In this document: positions 50,484-58,009 of the stretch, piece by piece
Numbering within the stretch: position 1 is the first letter of the stretch
Layout: each line of letters begins with the position of its first letter
Assembly (NCBI RefSeq): GCF_000720635.1
Contig: NZ_JOCF01000017.1
Location: 1-64,000 of the forward strand
DNA: 64,000 nucleotides
Reading direction: 5' to 3'
Origin: Streptomyces sp. NRRL WC-3742
GTDB lineage: Bacteria > Actinomycetota > Actinomycetes > Streptomycetales > Streptomycetaceae
The notes under the pieces: model-generated
Told to the model about the DNA's origin: nothing
Database searches by the model: none
Seen by the model: the letters and a program-made list of their open reading frames with translations, nothing else
Made by a program: the position numbers and the translations under genes

Positions 50484-51797
50484 TCACCCGTCGGAGGTGG
50501 GGGTCTTGGGCCGGGTCGCGGTGGGCGTCGGCTTCTTCGTGGGGGGTTTGGTGGTCGGCGCCGGAGGGGCCGGGGGATCGGTCGTCGGTGCGGGGGCCGG
50601 TGCGGGCGGTGGCGGGACGGTCAGCGTCGGCTCGGAGTGGACCGTCCAGGAGGTGTTGTACCGGGGCGCGGAGACGCCGTTGGCGAACGCCTCGGAGGCG
50701 GCGGGGGAGACGGAGACCCGCCAGTCGACCTCCTTGCGCGACTCGTACCAGATCACGCCGATGATGTCGGGGTGCTGGGCCAGCTGCGAGAACATCTCGG
50801 TGATCCACTGCGCCTTGAGCCCCGAGGTGTCGGTCGCCCCGGTCTCGGTGATCACCACGGGTTTCTGGCTGAAGCCCCGCAGCTGCGCGATGGTCGGTCC
50901 GAAGATCTGGTCGAACGACTTGTACTTCTCGACGCCGGTGGTGCCGTAGTAGCCGGACAGGCCGAGCCAGTCGACGTAGTCGTCACCGGGGTAGAGGGTG
51001 CTCAGGGTGGTGGCGTTCTCGTAGTCGACGTTGGGGCTCCACACCCAGGCGACCCGGGTCGCGCCCGCCTGCTTGAAGATGTCGTGCACGTGCTTCCACG
51101 CCTGGACGTACTGGCCCTTCTGGTTCCCGTTGGTCTGCTCGCACCACGGGTACCAGTAGCCGTTCATCTCGTGGGCGAAACGCAGCGCGACGGGGTAGCC
51201 GAGGTCCTTGATGCCCTGGGCCCACGCCTTGATGTAGTCGTCGAAGGTGCCGTCGACGATGTGCGCGAGGGAGTACTCGGGCTGCAGGCCGCGCAGCTTG
51301 TCCTCCTTCGCCTCCTTGCGGTAGTCCCAGGGCTCCCAGGCGACCATCGGCATGATGCCGCGTTCGGCGACGGTGTCGAAGACCCGGCGGTCGAACTTCC
51401 GGTCCCACCAGCCGACCGAGAACTCCAGCACGTTCGGCTGGTGCTTGACGGCCGTGGCGAACTCGTCGAGCGGGCCGAGGTCGTACGGGCCGGGCTTCGT
51501 CATGATGCCGGTGAACGCGGTGCCCGCGGACGGGAAGCGCGGCGCCGGGGGCGGCCCGGGGGTCGCCGTCGCGGAGGGCGTCGCGCCGGGGGTGCCCGGG
51601 GCGGGGGTGGGCGTGGGCGGCGGCAGGGCCAGGGCGGCGGTCAGCCAGCTCGGCTTCGCGGTGGGGGCGCTGCCGGCGAAGGCGTACGGGTCCTGGTCGT
51701 GGTTGCGGGAGAGCCGGGGCGCGAGCACGAAGGTGTACCCGACCATCAGGGCCAGGGCGAGCAGGGCGGCGATCCGGGGGACGGTGATCCGCAGCAT
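50484..51797 (-). CDS. GH26-like glycosidase, membrane-anchored
   Basis: A 437-aa protein with an N-terminal transmembrane helix (8-28), a Pro/Thr linker, a TIM-barrel GH26-type domain (about 95-365) and a Pro/Lys/Thr-rich tail typical of wall-associated proteins. The two catalytic glutamates are E210 in FAHEMNGYW (acid/base) and E318 in VITETGA (nucleophile). GH26 enzymes are mostly beta-mannanases or beta-1,3/1,4-glucanases. Its ATG shares a base with the stop of the synthase gene, so it is probably a partner glycanase for that polymer. Confidence 0.85.
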   Translation of the reverse strand: MLRITVPRIAALLALALMVGYTFVLAPRLSRNHDQDPYAFAGSAPTAKPSWLTAALALPPPTPTPAPGTPGATPSATATPGPPPAPRFPSAGTAFTGIMTKPGPYDLGPLDEFATAVKHQPNVLEFSVGWWDRKFDRRVFDTVAERGIMPMVAWEPWDYRKEAKEDKLRGLQPEYSLAHIVDGTFDDYIKAWAQGIKDLGYPVALRFAHEMNGYWYPWCEQTNGNQKGQYVQAWKHVHDIFKQAGATRVAWVWSPNVDYENATTLSTLYPGDDYVDWLGLSGYYGTTGVEKYKSFDQIFGPTIAQLRGFSQKPVVITETGATDTSGLKAQWITEMFSQLAQHPDIIGVIWYESRKEVDWRVSVSPAASEAFANGVSAPRYNTSWTVHSEPTLTVPPPPAPAPAPTTDPPAPPAPTTKPPTKKPTPTATRPKTPTSDG

Positions 51798-53809
51798 CAG
51801 CGGGCCCCCCGCTCGCGTCGTCCGCCGACCCGGGCGGGCTCCCGCAGCTCCTCGAACGCGGCCTGCGCCGAGGGTTCGGCGGCTCCGGCGGCTCCGGCGG
51901 ATCCACCGGAGCCCACCGGTTCGGCCGCCGCCGTACGCGGGCCCCGCTGGACGGGGACGGGCGCGGGCGCGGGCTCGGCGGCCCGTTCCGCCTCGGCCCG
52001 GGCCTCGGCGGCCCGCTGGGCCCGGGCCTCGCGGCGCGCGCCGACGAAGGAGATCACCAGCGGCGCGACGCCCGTGAACAGGCTGATCCCGGCCCAGAAC
52101 CGCAGGATCCAGATGTCGTGGTGGAGCGTGAAGCTCGCCCCGAGCAGCCCGCCCGCGACGGCCGCCCACATCAGGTGCAGCCGGAACGTGGACAGGGACT
52201 CGGCGCTGCGCAGGTCCCCCTTGGCGGTGACGGCGTAGGCGAGCGGGCGGCGCAGCAGCGCCGAGATGGCGGCGGCGACGTAGACCGGCCCGGCGAACAG
52301 GGCGAGCCCCATCCCGGCCACGCCGATCTCGCGCCGCTCGTGGGCGGCCAGGTTGAAGCGGCGCAGCCAGAGCCACAGCACGAACCAACTGCCCATGCTG
52401 GCGCCCCACAGGGCCATCCAGTGGGTGCTGTTGAGGTGGATGGAGGTGACGCCGAGGGCGAGGTAGACGGAGGTGGCGAGGCTGCCGAGGAGGGTGCTGA
52501 TCGCCACGCTCGGGTAGTAGAACTGGACGAGCCCGTAGAGCACGCGCTGGCGCAGCCGCAGCCTGAGGCCCGAGCGCAGCCGGCTCCTGGTGAGGATCTC
52601 CCAGATGCCGTACGCCCAGCGCTTCTGCTGGTTGAAGTAGTCGGTCCAGGAGGTGGGGCCCTCGCCGACGGCCAGGACGTCGGGGGTGTAGACGCCCTTC
52701 CAGTGGTGGCCCGTCGCCGGGTTGGCGGTGGCCTGGACCCGCATGCTGGTGAGGTGGTCCTCGATGATCGAGTCCTGGTAGCCGCCGATCTGCTGCCAGG
52801 CGGTGGGCCGGTACAGGTGGTTGGTGCCGATCAGCAGCGGCGCGTCCATGCCGTTGCCGCCGCGCTCGACCAGGCCGGAGAAGAGGTACTGCTGCACGGA
52901 GGCGCCGTGGGCGACCCAGTTGTCGTACATGTTGCCGTACACCTGGGGGGCGACGACGAAGGCGACGTCGGGGTCGCGGAAGTAGCCGAGGGTGCGCTGC
53001 AGGAAGCAGGGCAGCGGGACGTGGTCCGGGTCCATCTGGGCCACCACGTCGTAGCCGTGCTCGTGCTCGGCGCGCCAGGAGTTGTGGTTGCCGGACTTGG
53101 TCCGGGCGCGGAACTCGCCCTCGGCCTGGTTGTACTCGGGGCGTCCCTTGCGGCTGAAGTGGTGGACGCCGAGGCGGGCGGCCATCTTCTTGACGCGGTC
53201 GTCGTCGCCCTCGTCGAGGATCCAGACGTCGACCCGGCCGTCGTACTCGATCCGCAGCATCGCCGCGAGGGTGCGCTCGACGATCTCGATCGGCTCCTTG
53301 GAGGGCACGATCGTGGTGAGCACCGCGACCCGCAGGCCGGAGGGGGCGGTGACCGGTACCGGGTCCTTGGCGCGGAACGCGAAGACCCAGACGGCGAGGT
53401 TCTGAACCAACCGGATGGCTTCCACCGTGATAACAGCACAGAAGCAGATTCGCGCGAGGTTGATCCGCCAGTCCGGGGACCAGCCCACGCCGGTACCGGG
53501 GATGTGCTCGGGAAGGAGCAGCCAGCCGACGAAGGCGAGGCCCGCGAGGGCGTTGACCGCCACCAGGAGGGTGGTCGTGAACGTCGCGCCGCGCGAGGAG
53601 ACGGAGCGGTAGCGGACGGCGGCGCCGTCCTCGCCGGGAGTCAGTGGCCCGGCGGTCTCCGCGCAGGCGATGTAGGCGCGTTGGGCCGATGCGTTGCGTA
53701 ACTCCCGCCGGACGATGCGCCGTTCGTGCCGGGCACGCGGCAGGACGCGTCCGTGGCGTCCGCGCCCCCGCTTGCCCCGGTCCGTCGTGTGCTCGTTGGT
53801 GGAGTCCAC
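51797..53809 (-). CDS. Cellulose synthase-like GT2 polymerase with a TTA codon
   Basis: A 670-aa processive family-2 glycosyltransferase. Two N-terminal helices (about 78-100, 118-142) precede the catalytic domain with D199 (LDEGDDD), D260-x-D262, ED at 350-351 and Q-Q-K-R-W (394-398), the D,D,D,QxxRW set of cellulose/mannan/hyaluronan synthases; further helices form the secretion channel. No PilZ domain is visible. Leu37 is TTA (53699-53701), predicting bldA dependence. The start is a GTG without a strong ribosome site. The sugar polymer is unknown; glucan or mannan would fit the linked GH12- and GH26-like genes. Confidence 0.88.
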   Translation of the reverse strand: MDSTNEHTTDRGKRGRGRHGRVLPRARHERRIVRRELRNASAQRAYIACAETAGPLTPGEDGAAVRYRSVSSRGATFTTTLLVAVNALAGLAFVGWLLLPEHIPGTGVGWSPDWRINLARICFCAVITVEAIRLVQNLAVWVFAFRAKDPVPVTAPSGLRVAVLTTIVPSKEPIEIVERTLAAMLRIEYDGRVDVWILDEGDDDRVKKMAARLGVHHFSRKGRPEYNQAEGEFRARTKSGNHNSWRAEHEHGYDVVAQMDPDHVPLPCFLQRTLGYFRDPDVAFVVAPQVYGNMYDNWVAHGASVQQYLFSGLVERGGNGMDAPLLIGTNHLYRPTAWQQIGGYQDSIIEDHLTSMRVQATANPATGHHWKGVYTPDVLAVGEGPTSWTDYFNQQKRWAYGIWEILTRSRLRSGLRLRLRQRVLYGLVQFYYPSVAISTLLGSLATSVYLALGVTSIHLNSTHWMALWGASMGSWFVLWLWLRRFNLAAHERREIGVAGMGLALFAGPVYVAAAISALLRRPLAYAVTAKGDLRSAESLSTFRLHLMWAAVAGGLLGASFTLHHDIWILRFWAGISLFTGVAPLVISFVGARREARAQRAAEARAEAERAAEPAPAPVPVQRGPRTAAAEPVGSGGSAGAAGAAEPSAQAAFEELREPARVGGRRERGAR

Positions 53810-54000
53810 CAGGTCAACCCCCGTACCACCGCCTCGATCGGCAGTGGGCCTGCGCTCATAGGTTTGGCTGATGTTCAGTCAAGCTGTCTTTGCACGCGGC
53901 CCAGCATACGGGTCGTGGTCGAGCGAATACGGCCGGACCCCGGTTCCCGTGGAACCGGGGCGTCTCGGCAGGTGGGGCCGGGTGCGCGTCGGGAAGCCCG

Positions 54001-55122
54001 TCAGGGAGTGATCTTGACGCTGTTCGCGATCTGGTCCATCAGGGCCAGCGGCGGCGCCTCGGTCGCCTGGTCCAGGCAGATCTGCAGCACCGGCACGGTC
54101 GTGGCCCCGGCGGCCGGGGTGACCTCCAGCACGCCGCAGTAGCTGTCCGGCGCGGAGGAGTTGCTGGACATCGGGACGTGCCAGAGCGCGAGGTAGCCGT
54201 CCATGCCCTGGATCTTGACGGGCGACTGCTTCACCGGCTCCGGCGGCGTCGGCGCGTCGGAGCCGTAGCGGGCGTTGTAGAGCAGCTGGCCCATGCCGAG
54301 CACCAGCGACTTCGGGTCGGACCAACCGCCGTTGAGCACCCGGAGGTTCTGGACGACGAGGCCGCGGGTGCAGGCCCCGCTGCCGTGGCCCACGCAGGCG
54401 TACGGGTTCACCGCGTAGCGGATCTCGTTCGGCGCCTTGGCGTCGACCTGGACCTGCCACTCCTGGGGCAGCATGAAGTTCATCTTCGAGTCCTGGCCGG
54501 TGATCTGCCGCCCGCCCGGCAGCTGCTGACCGCCGGTCAGGGCGGTGCCCATGAAGCCGTTCGGGCTCTTGGGGTCGGCGGCGGGGGTCGCGGCCTTGGC
54601 CGGGCCGGCGGCCGGCGCGTCGGAGCCGGAGCCCCTGTGGCCCACCAGGTAGCCGCCCGCGGCCATGACCGCCGACAGCACCACGGCGCCGACCGCCAGC
54701 AGCACGCGCTTCTTGCCGCGGTTGGGCTCGACGGTCTCGAACACCACCGAGGTGGGGACCGGCTTCACGGGCGGCAGGCCGGGCGAGGGCGAGGCGACGG
54801 GCTCGGGCCGGGGCTGGGGCGAGGCGGCGGCCTGGAACGGCACCGAGGGCATCGTCGCCGTGGGCGGAACCGGTGCCGGAACCGGGGCCGGTGCCGGAGT
54901 CACGGGCGCGGCCGGCTGCCGCGGAGGCGCCGTCTGCGTGGTCGCCGTCGGCGAGACGGCGTCCGCCACGGCGTGGCCGGGAAAGGGGCTCACGGGCGCA
55001 GCGCCGCTCGCCGGTTTGGCCTGAACCTTGTCGGTCCAGGTCGAACCGTCCCACCAACGCACCGTGTTGGGCTGCCCCGATGGATCGTCGTACCAGCCGC
55101 TAGGAACACTCCCCGTCGTCAT
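54001..55122 (-). CDS. DUF2510 membrane protein
   Basis: A 373-aa protein with an N-terminal DUF2510 domain (PSGWYDDPSG...VRWWDGSTWTD, about 7-31), a long Pro/Ala-rich linker, one transmembrane helix (about 139-160) and an outside domain of about 200 residues rich in short beta segments with a few cysteines (YACVGHGSGACTRG, YCGVLEV, QICLDQ). DUF2510 is common at the cytoplasmic end of actinomycete membrane proteins; function unknown. It is near but not tightly linked to the polysaccharide genes. Confidence 0.82.
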   Translation of the reverse strand: MTTGSVPSGWYDDPSGQPNTVRWWDGSTWTDKVQAKPASGAAPVSPFPGHAVADAVSPTATTQTAPPRQPAAPVTPAPAPVPAPVPPTATMPSVPFQAAASPQPRPEPVASPSPGLPPVKPVPTSVVFETVEPNRGKKRVLLAVGAVVLSAVMAAGGYLVGHRGSGSDAPAAGPAKAATPAADPKSPNGFMGTALTGGQQLPGGRQITGQDSKMNFMLPQEWQVQVDAKAPNEIRYAVNPYACVGHGSGACTRGLVVQNLRVLNGGWSDPKSLVLGMGQLLYNARYGSDAPTPPEPVKQSPVKIQGMDGYLALWHVPMSSNSSAPDSYCGVLEVTPAAGATTVPVLQICLDQATEAPPLALMDQIANSVKITP

Positions 55123-55196
55123 GCGGCGGATATTAGCAGTGCGTCGATGGGATGGTCATTTCAAGTCACCGGATACATGCACAGGCTGACTGAGCC

Positions 55197-55691
55197 TCAG
55201 AACGCCATGGTGTAGACCATCAGGTTCATGCCCGGGATCGGGGACCAGTCGCGCCCGGGGGTGCGCAGGAAGCCGATGCGCTCGTAGACGCGGTGGGCGG
55301 TGGTCATGGTCGGCTGGGTGGAGAAGGCCATGCCGGCCAGGCCCAGCTCGCGGCTGCGGGCGATGCTCGCGCGCACGAGGGACTCGCCGACGCCGCGGCC
55401 CCGGGCGGCGCCGTCGGTGGCGAGCATCCGGATCTCGCCCTCCTCGGGGGTGGCGATGTCGGCCCACTCGGTGCCGCCGACGGCGAAGGTCACGCAGCCG
55501 AGGACCCGCTGGTCGGACGCGTCGACGGCGACCAGGAGCTCGGCCTCGAGGGAGCGGCGCCCGGCGTCGCTCAGCAGGGCGACGTAAGGGCTGTCGGGCC
55601 GGGTGAAGCCGCCGCCGACGAAGGCGTCGACGGTGATCCGGCCGGCGTCGGCGAGGTCCTGGGGGAGGGCGCGGCGGATGAGGATGTCCAT
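55197..55691 (-). CDS. GNAT-family N-acetyltransferase
   Basis: A 164-aa GNAT protein. The N-terminal I-R-R-A-L-P-Q-D-L start, the strand EIRMLATDGAARGRGVGESLV with the acetyl-CoA pyrophosphate loop (R-G-R-G-V-G, about 97-102) and the YERIGFLRTP motif B region are typical. The acceptor is unknown, and small molecules or protein amines are both possible. A possible upstream small gene overlaps its start on the same strand. Confidence 0.88.
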   Translation of the reverse strand: MDILIRRALPQDLADAGRITVDAFVGGGFTRPDSPYVALLSDAGRRSLEAELLVAVDASDQRVLGCVTFAVGGTEWADIATPEEGEIRMLATDGAARGRGVGESLVRASIARSRELGLAGMAFSTQPTMTTAHRVYERIGFLRTPGRDWSPIPGMNLMVYTMAF

Positions 55692-55915
55692 CGGGCCAGT
55701 GTGCCGGAGCGGGGTGCGGTGCTGGTCAGGGGGGTGGTCCGTACCGGAAGGGTCTCGGGGGAGGCGGCCCCGGCGGCGCGGTGGCCGCCGGGGCGGTGGT
55801 AGGTGCCGGCGGCCGGACCGCGGGCGAGGTCGCGGCCGATCAGGGTGCCCAGCAGGCCGAAGCCGCCGACGGCGCCCGCGAGGGCCAGTGCCGAGGCGAG
55901 GATGTCGCTGTCCAT
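55571..55915 (-). CDS. Possible small membrane protein upstream of the GNAT gene
   Basis: A 114-codon frame begins MDSDILASALALAGAVGGFGLLGTLIG, a plausible membrane helix, but then overlaps the first 120 nt of the GNAT gene in another frame, where it becomes Ser/Pro/Thr-rich and looks like a shadow. Only the first 50 residues look protein-like. It may be a decayed or frameshifted gene, or not real. Confidence 0.3.
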   Translation of the reverse strand: MDSDILASALALAGAVGGFGLLGTLIGRDLARGPAAGTYHRPGGHRAAGAASPETLPVRTTPLTSTAPRSGTLARWTSSSAAPSPRTSPTPAGSPSTPSSAAASPGPTALTSPC

Positions 55916-55951
55916 GGCTCCACTGTGGCCGGGCGGTGCGGGTGCCCACGA

Positions 55952-55988
55952 GTGGCAGGAACGGCCGATGACCGCGAATTCCTGCCAC
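55952..55988. promoter_or_regulatory. 10-bp inverted-repeat operator upstream of the GlxA-family gene
   Basis: GTGGCAGGAA (55952-55961) and TTCCTGCCAC (55979-55988) form a perfect inverted repeat with a 17-nt spacer, 45 bp before the start of the GlxA-family regulator. It is probably its own binding site. Confidence 0.65.
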
Positions 55989-56033
55989 CGGGGCCCTTCC
56001 GCCGCCCACCGGTGGCCGGGCATCCTGGGCGGC

Positions 56034-56981
56034 ATGCTGAAGAACGTCGTCGCGGTGGTGCTGGAGGAGGTCCACCCCTTCGAACTGGGCGTGGCCTGCG
56101 AGGTGTTCGGCCTGGACCGCACCGCCGAGGGACTGCCCGGGTACGAGTTCGCGATCGCGGGCGAGCGCCCGGGCCCGCACGTCACCCACGCCGGGTTCAC
56201 CCTCGACGTCCCGCACGGGCCCGAGCGCCTGGCCGGCGCCGACCTCGCCGTGGTGACGGCCTCCGGGCTGCGCGAGACGTACCCGGAGCCGCTGCTGGAG
56301 GCGCTGCGCCGGGTGGTGGCCGACGGCGGCCGGGTGCTGTCCATCTGCAGCGGCGCGTTCGTGCTGGGCGCCGCCGGACTGCTGGACGGGCGCCGCTCGG
56401 CCACCCACTGGCGCTACAGCCGGCAGCTGGCCAGGCGGTTCCCGGCCACCACCGTCGAGCCCGACGTGCTCTACGTGGACGACGACCCGGTGCTCACCTC
56501 GGCCGGTACGGCCGCCGGCATCGACGCCTGCCTGCACCTGGTGCGCAAGGTGCAGGGCGCCGAGGTGGCCCGGGAGATCGCCCGCCGGATGGTGGTGGCG
56601 CCGCACCGGGAGGGCGGGCAGGCCCAGTTCGTCAACCGCCCGCTGCCGGAGCGCGACGGCGTCTCGCTGGCGCCGCTGCTCGACTGGATGCGCCACCACC
56701 TGGCCGAGGAGGCCACCGTCGAGCAGCTGGCCGCCCGGGCGCACCTGTCGCCGCGCACCTTCGCCCGGCGCTTCCAGCAGGAGACGGGCACCACCCCGCA
56801 CCGCTGGCTGGTCGGACAGCGGGTGCTGCTCGCGCAGCGGCTGCTGGAGTCCACCGCCGAGTCGGTGGACGCGATCGCCACCCGCTGCGGTTTCGGCAAC
56901 GCGGCGGCGCTGCGGCACCACTTCGGGCGTCGGCTGGGCACGACACCGATGGCCTACCGGCGGGTCTTCGGCGAGGGCTGA
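56034..56981 (+). CDS. GlxA-family regulator (DJ-1/PfpI + AraC)
   Basis: A 315-aa regulator with an N-terminal DJ-1/PfpI-like domain (about 1-165, with the elbow C-S-G-A-F in SICSGAFVLG) and a C-terminal AraC-type double helix-turn-helix (about 215-312, VEQLAARAHLSPRTFARRFQQETG). The DJ-1 domain probably senses a small molecule. It has no adjacent target gene apart from the weak divergent frame. The stop codon lies within a 12-bp tandem repeat. Confidence 0.92.
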   Translation: MLKNVVAVVLEEVHPFELGVACEVFGLDRTAEGLPGYEFAIAGERPGPHVTHAGFTLDVPHGPERLAGADLAVVTASGLRETYPEPLLEALRRVVADGGRVLSICSGAFVLGAAGLLDGRRSATHWRYSRQLARRFPATTVEPDVLYVDDDPVLTSAGTAAGIDACLHLVRKVQGAEVAREIARRMVVAPHREGGQAQFVNRPLPERDGVSLAPLLDWMRHHLAEEATVEQLAARAHLSPRTFARRFQQETGTTPHRWLVGQRVLLAQRLLESTAESVDAIATRCGFGNAAALRHHFGRRLGTTPMAYRRVFGEG

Positions 56982-57004
56982 AGCGAGGGCTGAACCGAGG
57001 GCTG
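56971..57004. repeat. 12-bp tandem repeat across a stop codon
   Basis: GCGAGGGCTGAA (56971-56982) is repeated exactly at 56983-56994 and partially at 56995-57004. The TGA stop of the GlxA-family gene is in the first unit, so each unit carries an in-frame TGA copy. Confidence 0.8.
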
Positions 57005-57017
57005 CCGGGAGCGGCGG

Positions 57018-57854
57018 TCAGTCCGCGTCGAGGTGCCCGAGGCCGTTCCACTGCTCGGCGCGCAGCCGCCCGTCCTGGGCGCGCCACAGGCTGGTGGAGC
57101 AGTTGTGCACCGGGCCGAGCCCGACGAGCTGCTCCTCGCTGAGCCGGTCGAGCACGTAGCGCAGCATCAGCACGGTGCAGTCGTGCGCCACGAGCAGGAC
57201 GGGCCGCCCGGCCTCCTCCTCGCCGAGGTCCCGCAGCAGGCTGCGCACCCTCAGGGCGACGTCGGCCCAGGACTCGCCGCCGGGCGGTCGGTAGTACAGC
57301 TCGCCCATCTTGCGGCGGCGGGCGGCCTCCTCCGGGTGCCTGGCCTCGATGGCGGCCTTGGGCAGCATCTCCAGGACGCCGAGCTCGCGGTCGCGCAGCC
57401 GCTCGTCGTAGCGGACGGCGAGGGTGACGGGCACGGCGCCGAGGCCGGCGGCCTGGGCGAGCGCGATGCGGGTGGTCTCGGTGGTGCGCACGTACGGCGA
57501 GCACCAGACGCTGCGCGGGCGGTCGGCGGCGGGCAGGCCCGCCCACCAGCGGCCGAGGTCCTGGGCCTGCTGCCGGCCGTGCGGGGAGAGCGGGATGTCG
57601 GCGTCGCGGCAGCTGATCGGGACGCTGAGGGCGCCGGAGGCATCGGCGAGCTGGAACTCGACGTTGGCGGTGGACTCGCCGTGCCGGGTGGCGATCAGCA
57701 GGGACGGCAGCGGCCGGACGGCGGCGTGCCGGTGGGAGGTCAGGTGGTGGAGGCCGTTCGTGTGCTGGCCGTTCTGGTGCTGCGTGGGCTGCTGCGTGGG
57801 CTGGTGCTGCGTGGGCTGGTGCTGGCCGTTGAGGGTGGTGCCGAGTTCTGCCAT
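57018..57854 (-). CDS. Histidine phosphatase superfamily protein
   Basis: A 278-aa phosphoglycerate mutase-like phosphatase. The catalytic motif A-T-R-H-G-E-S-T (about 55-62), a mid-protein R-D-R-E-L-G, and the second histidine in LLVAHDCTVLML are present. The first ~45 residues are a Gln/His/Thr/Pro low-complexity extension built of QHQPTQ repeats, probably unstable in length between strains. Substrate unknown; candidates include sugar phosphates and phosphoproteins. Confidence 0.87.
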   Translation of the reverse strand: MAELGTTLNGQHQPTQHQPTQQPTQHQNGQHTNGLHHLTSHRHAAVRPLPSLLIATRHGESTANVEFQLADASGALSVPISCRDADIPLSPHGRQQAQDLGRWWAGLPAADRPRSVWCSPYVRTTETTRIALAQAAGLGAVPVTLAVRYDERLRDRELGVLEMLPKAAIEARHPEEAARRRKMGELYYRPPGGESWADVALRVRSLLRDLGEEEAGRPVLLVAHDCTVLMLRYVLDRLSEEQLVGLGPVHNCSTSLWRAQDGRLRAEQWNGLGHLDAD

Positions 57855-57945
57855 GGCCGCGAGCTCCCCGTGGGTCGATCAGGTCCCGGCCGTTCGCCGG
57901 TCCGGTGATGTGGTGCCCGGCGTGCACGTCAGTTCATACATATGA

Positions 57946-57986
57946 TCGCGCCGCCTCTTCCAGTGTTCACGGAGAAGGCGGCGCGA
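57946..57986. terminator. Probable terminator after the SSS transporter
   Basis: TCGCGCCGCCT (57946-57956) pairs with AGGCGGCGCGA (57976-57986); inner bases can partly pair as well. It starts 24 nt beyond the transporter stop codon. Confidence 0.6.
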
Positions 57987-58009
57987 CCACAGGGCGCGTG
58001 GGGCGTGAA

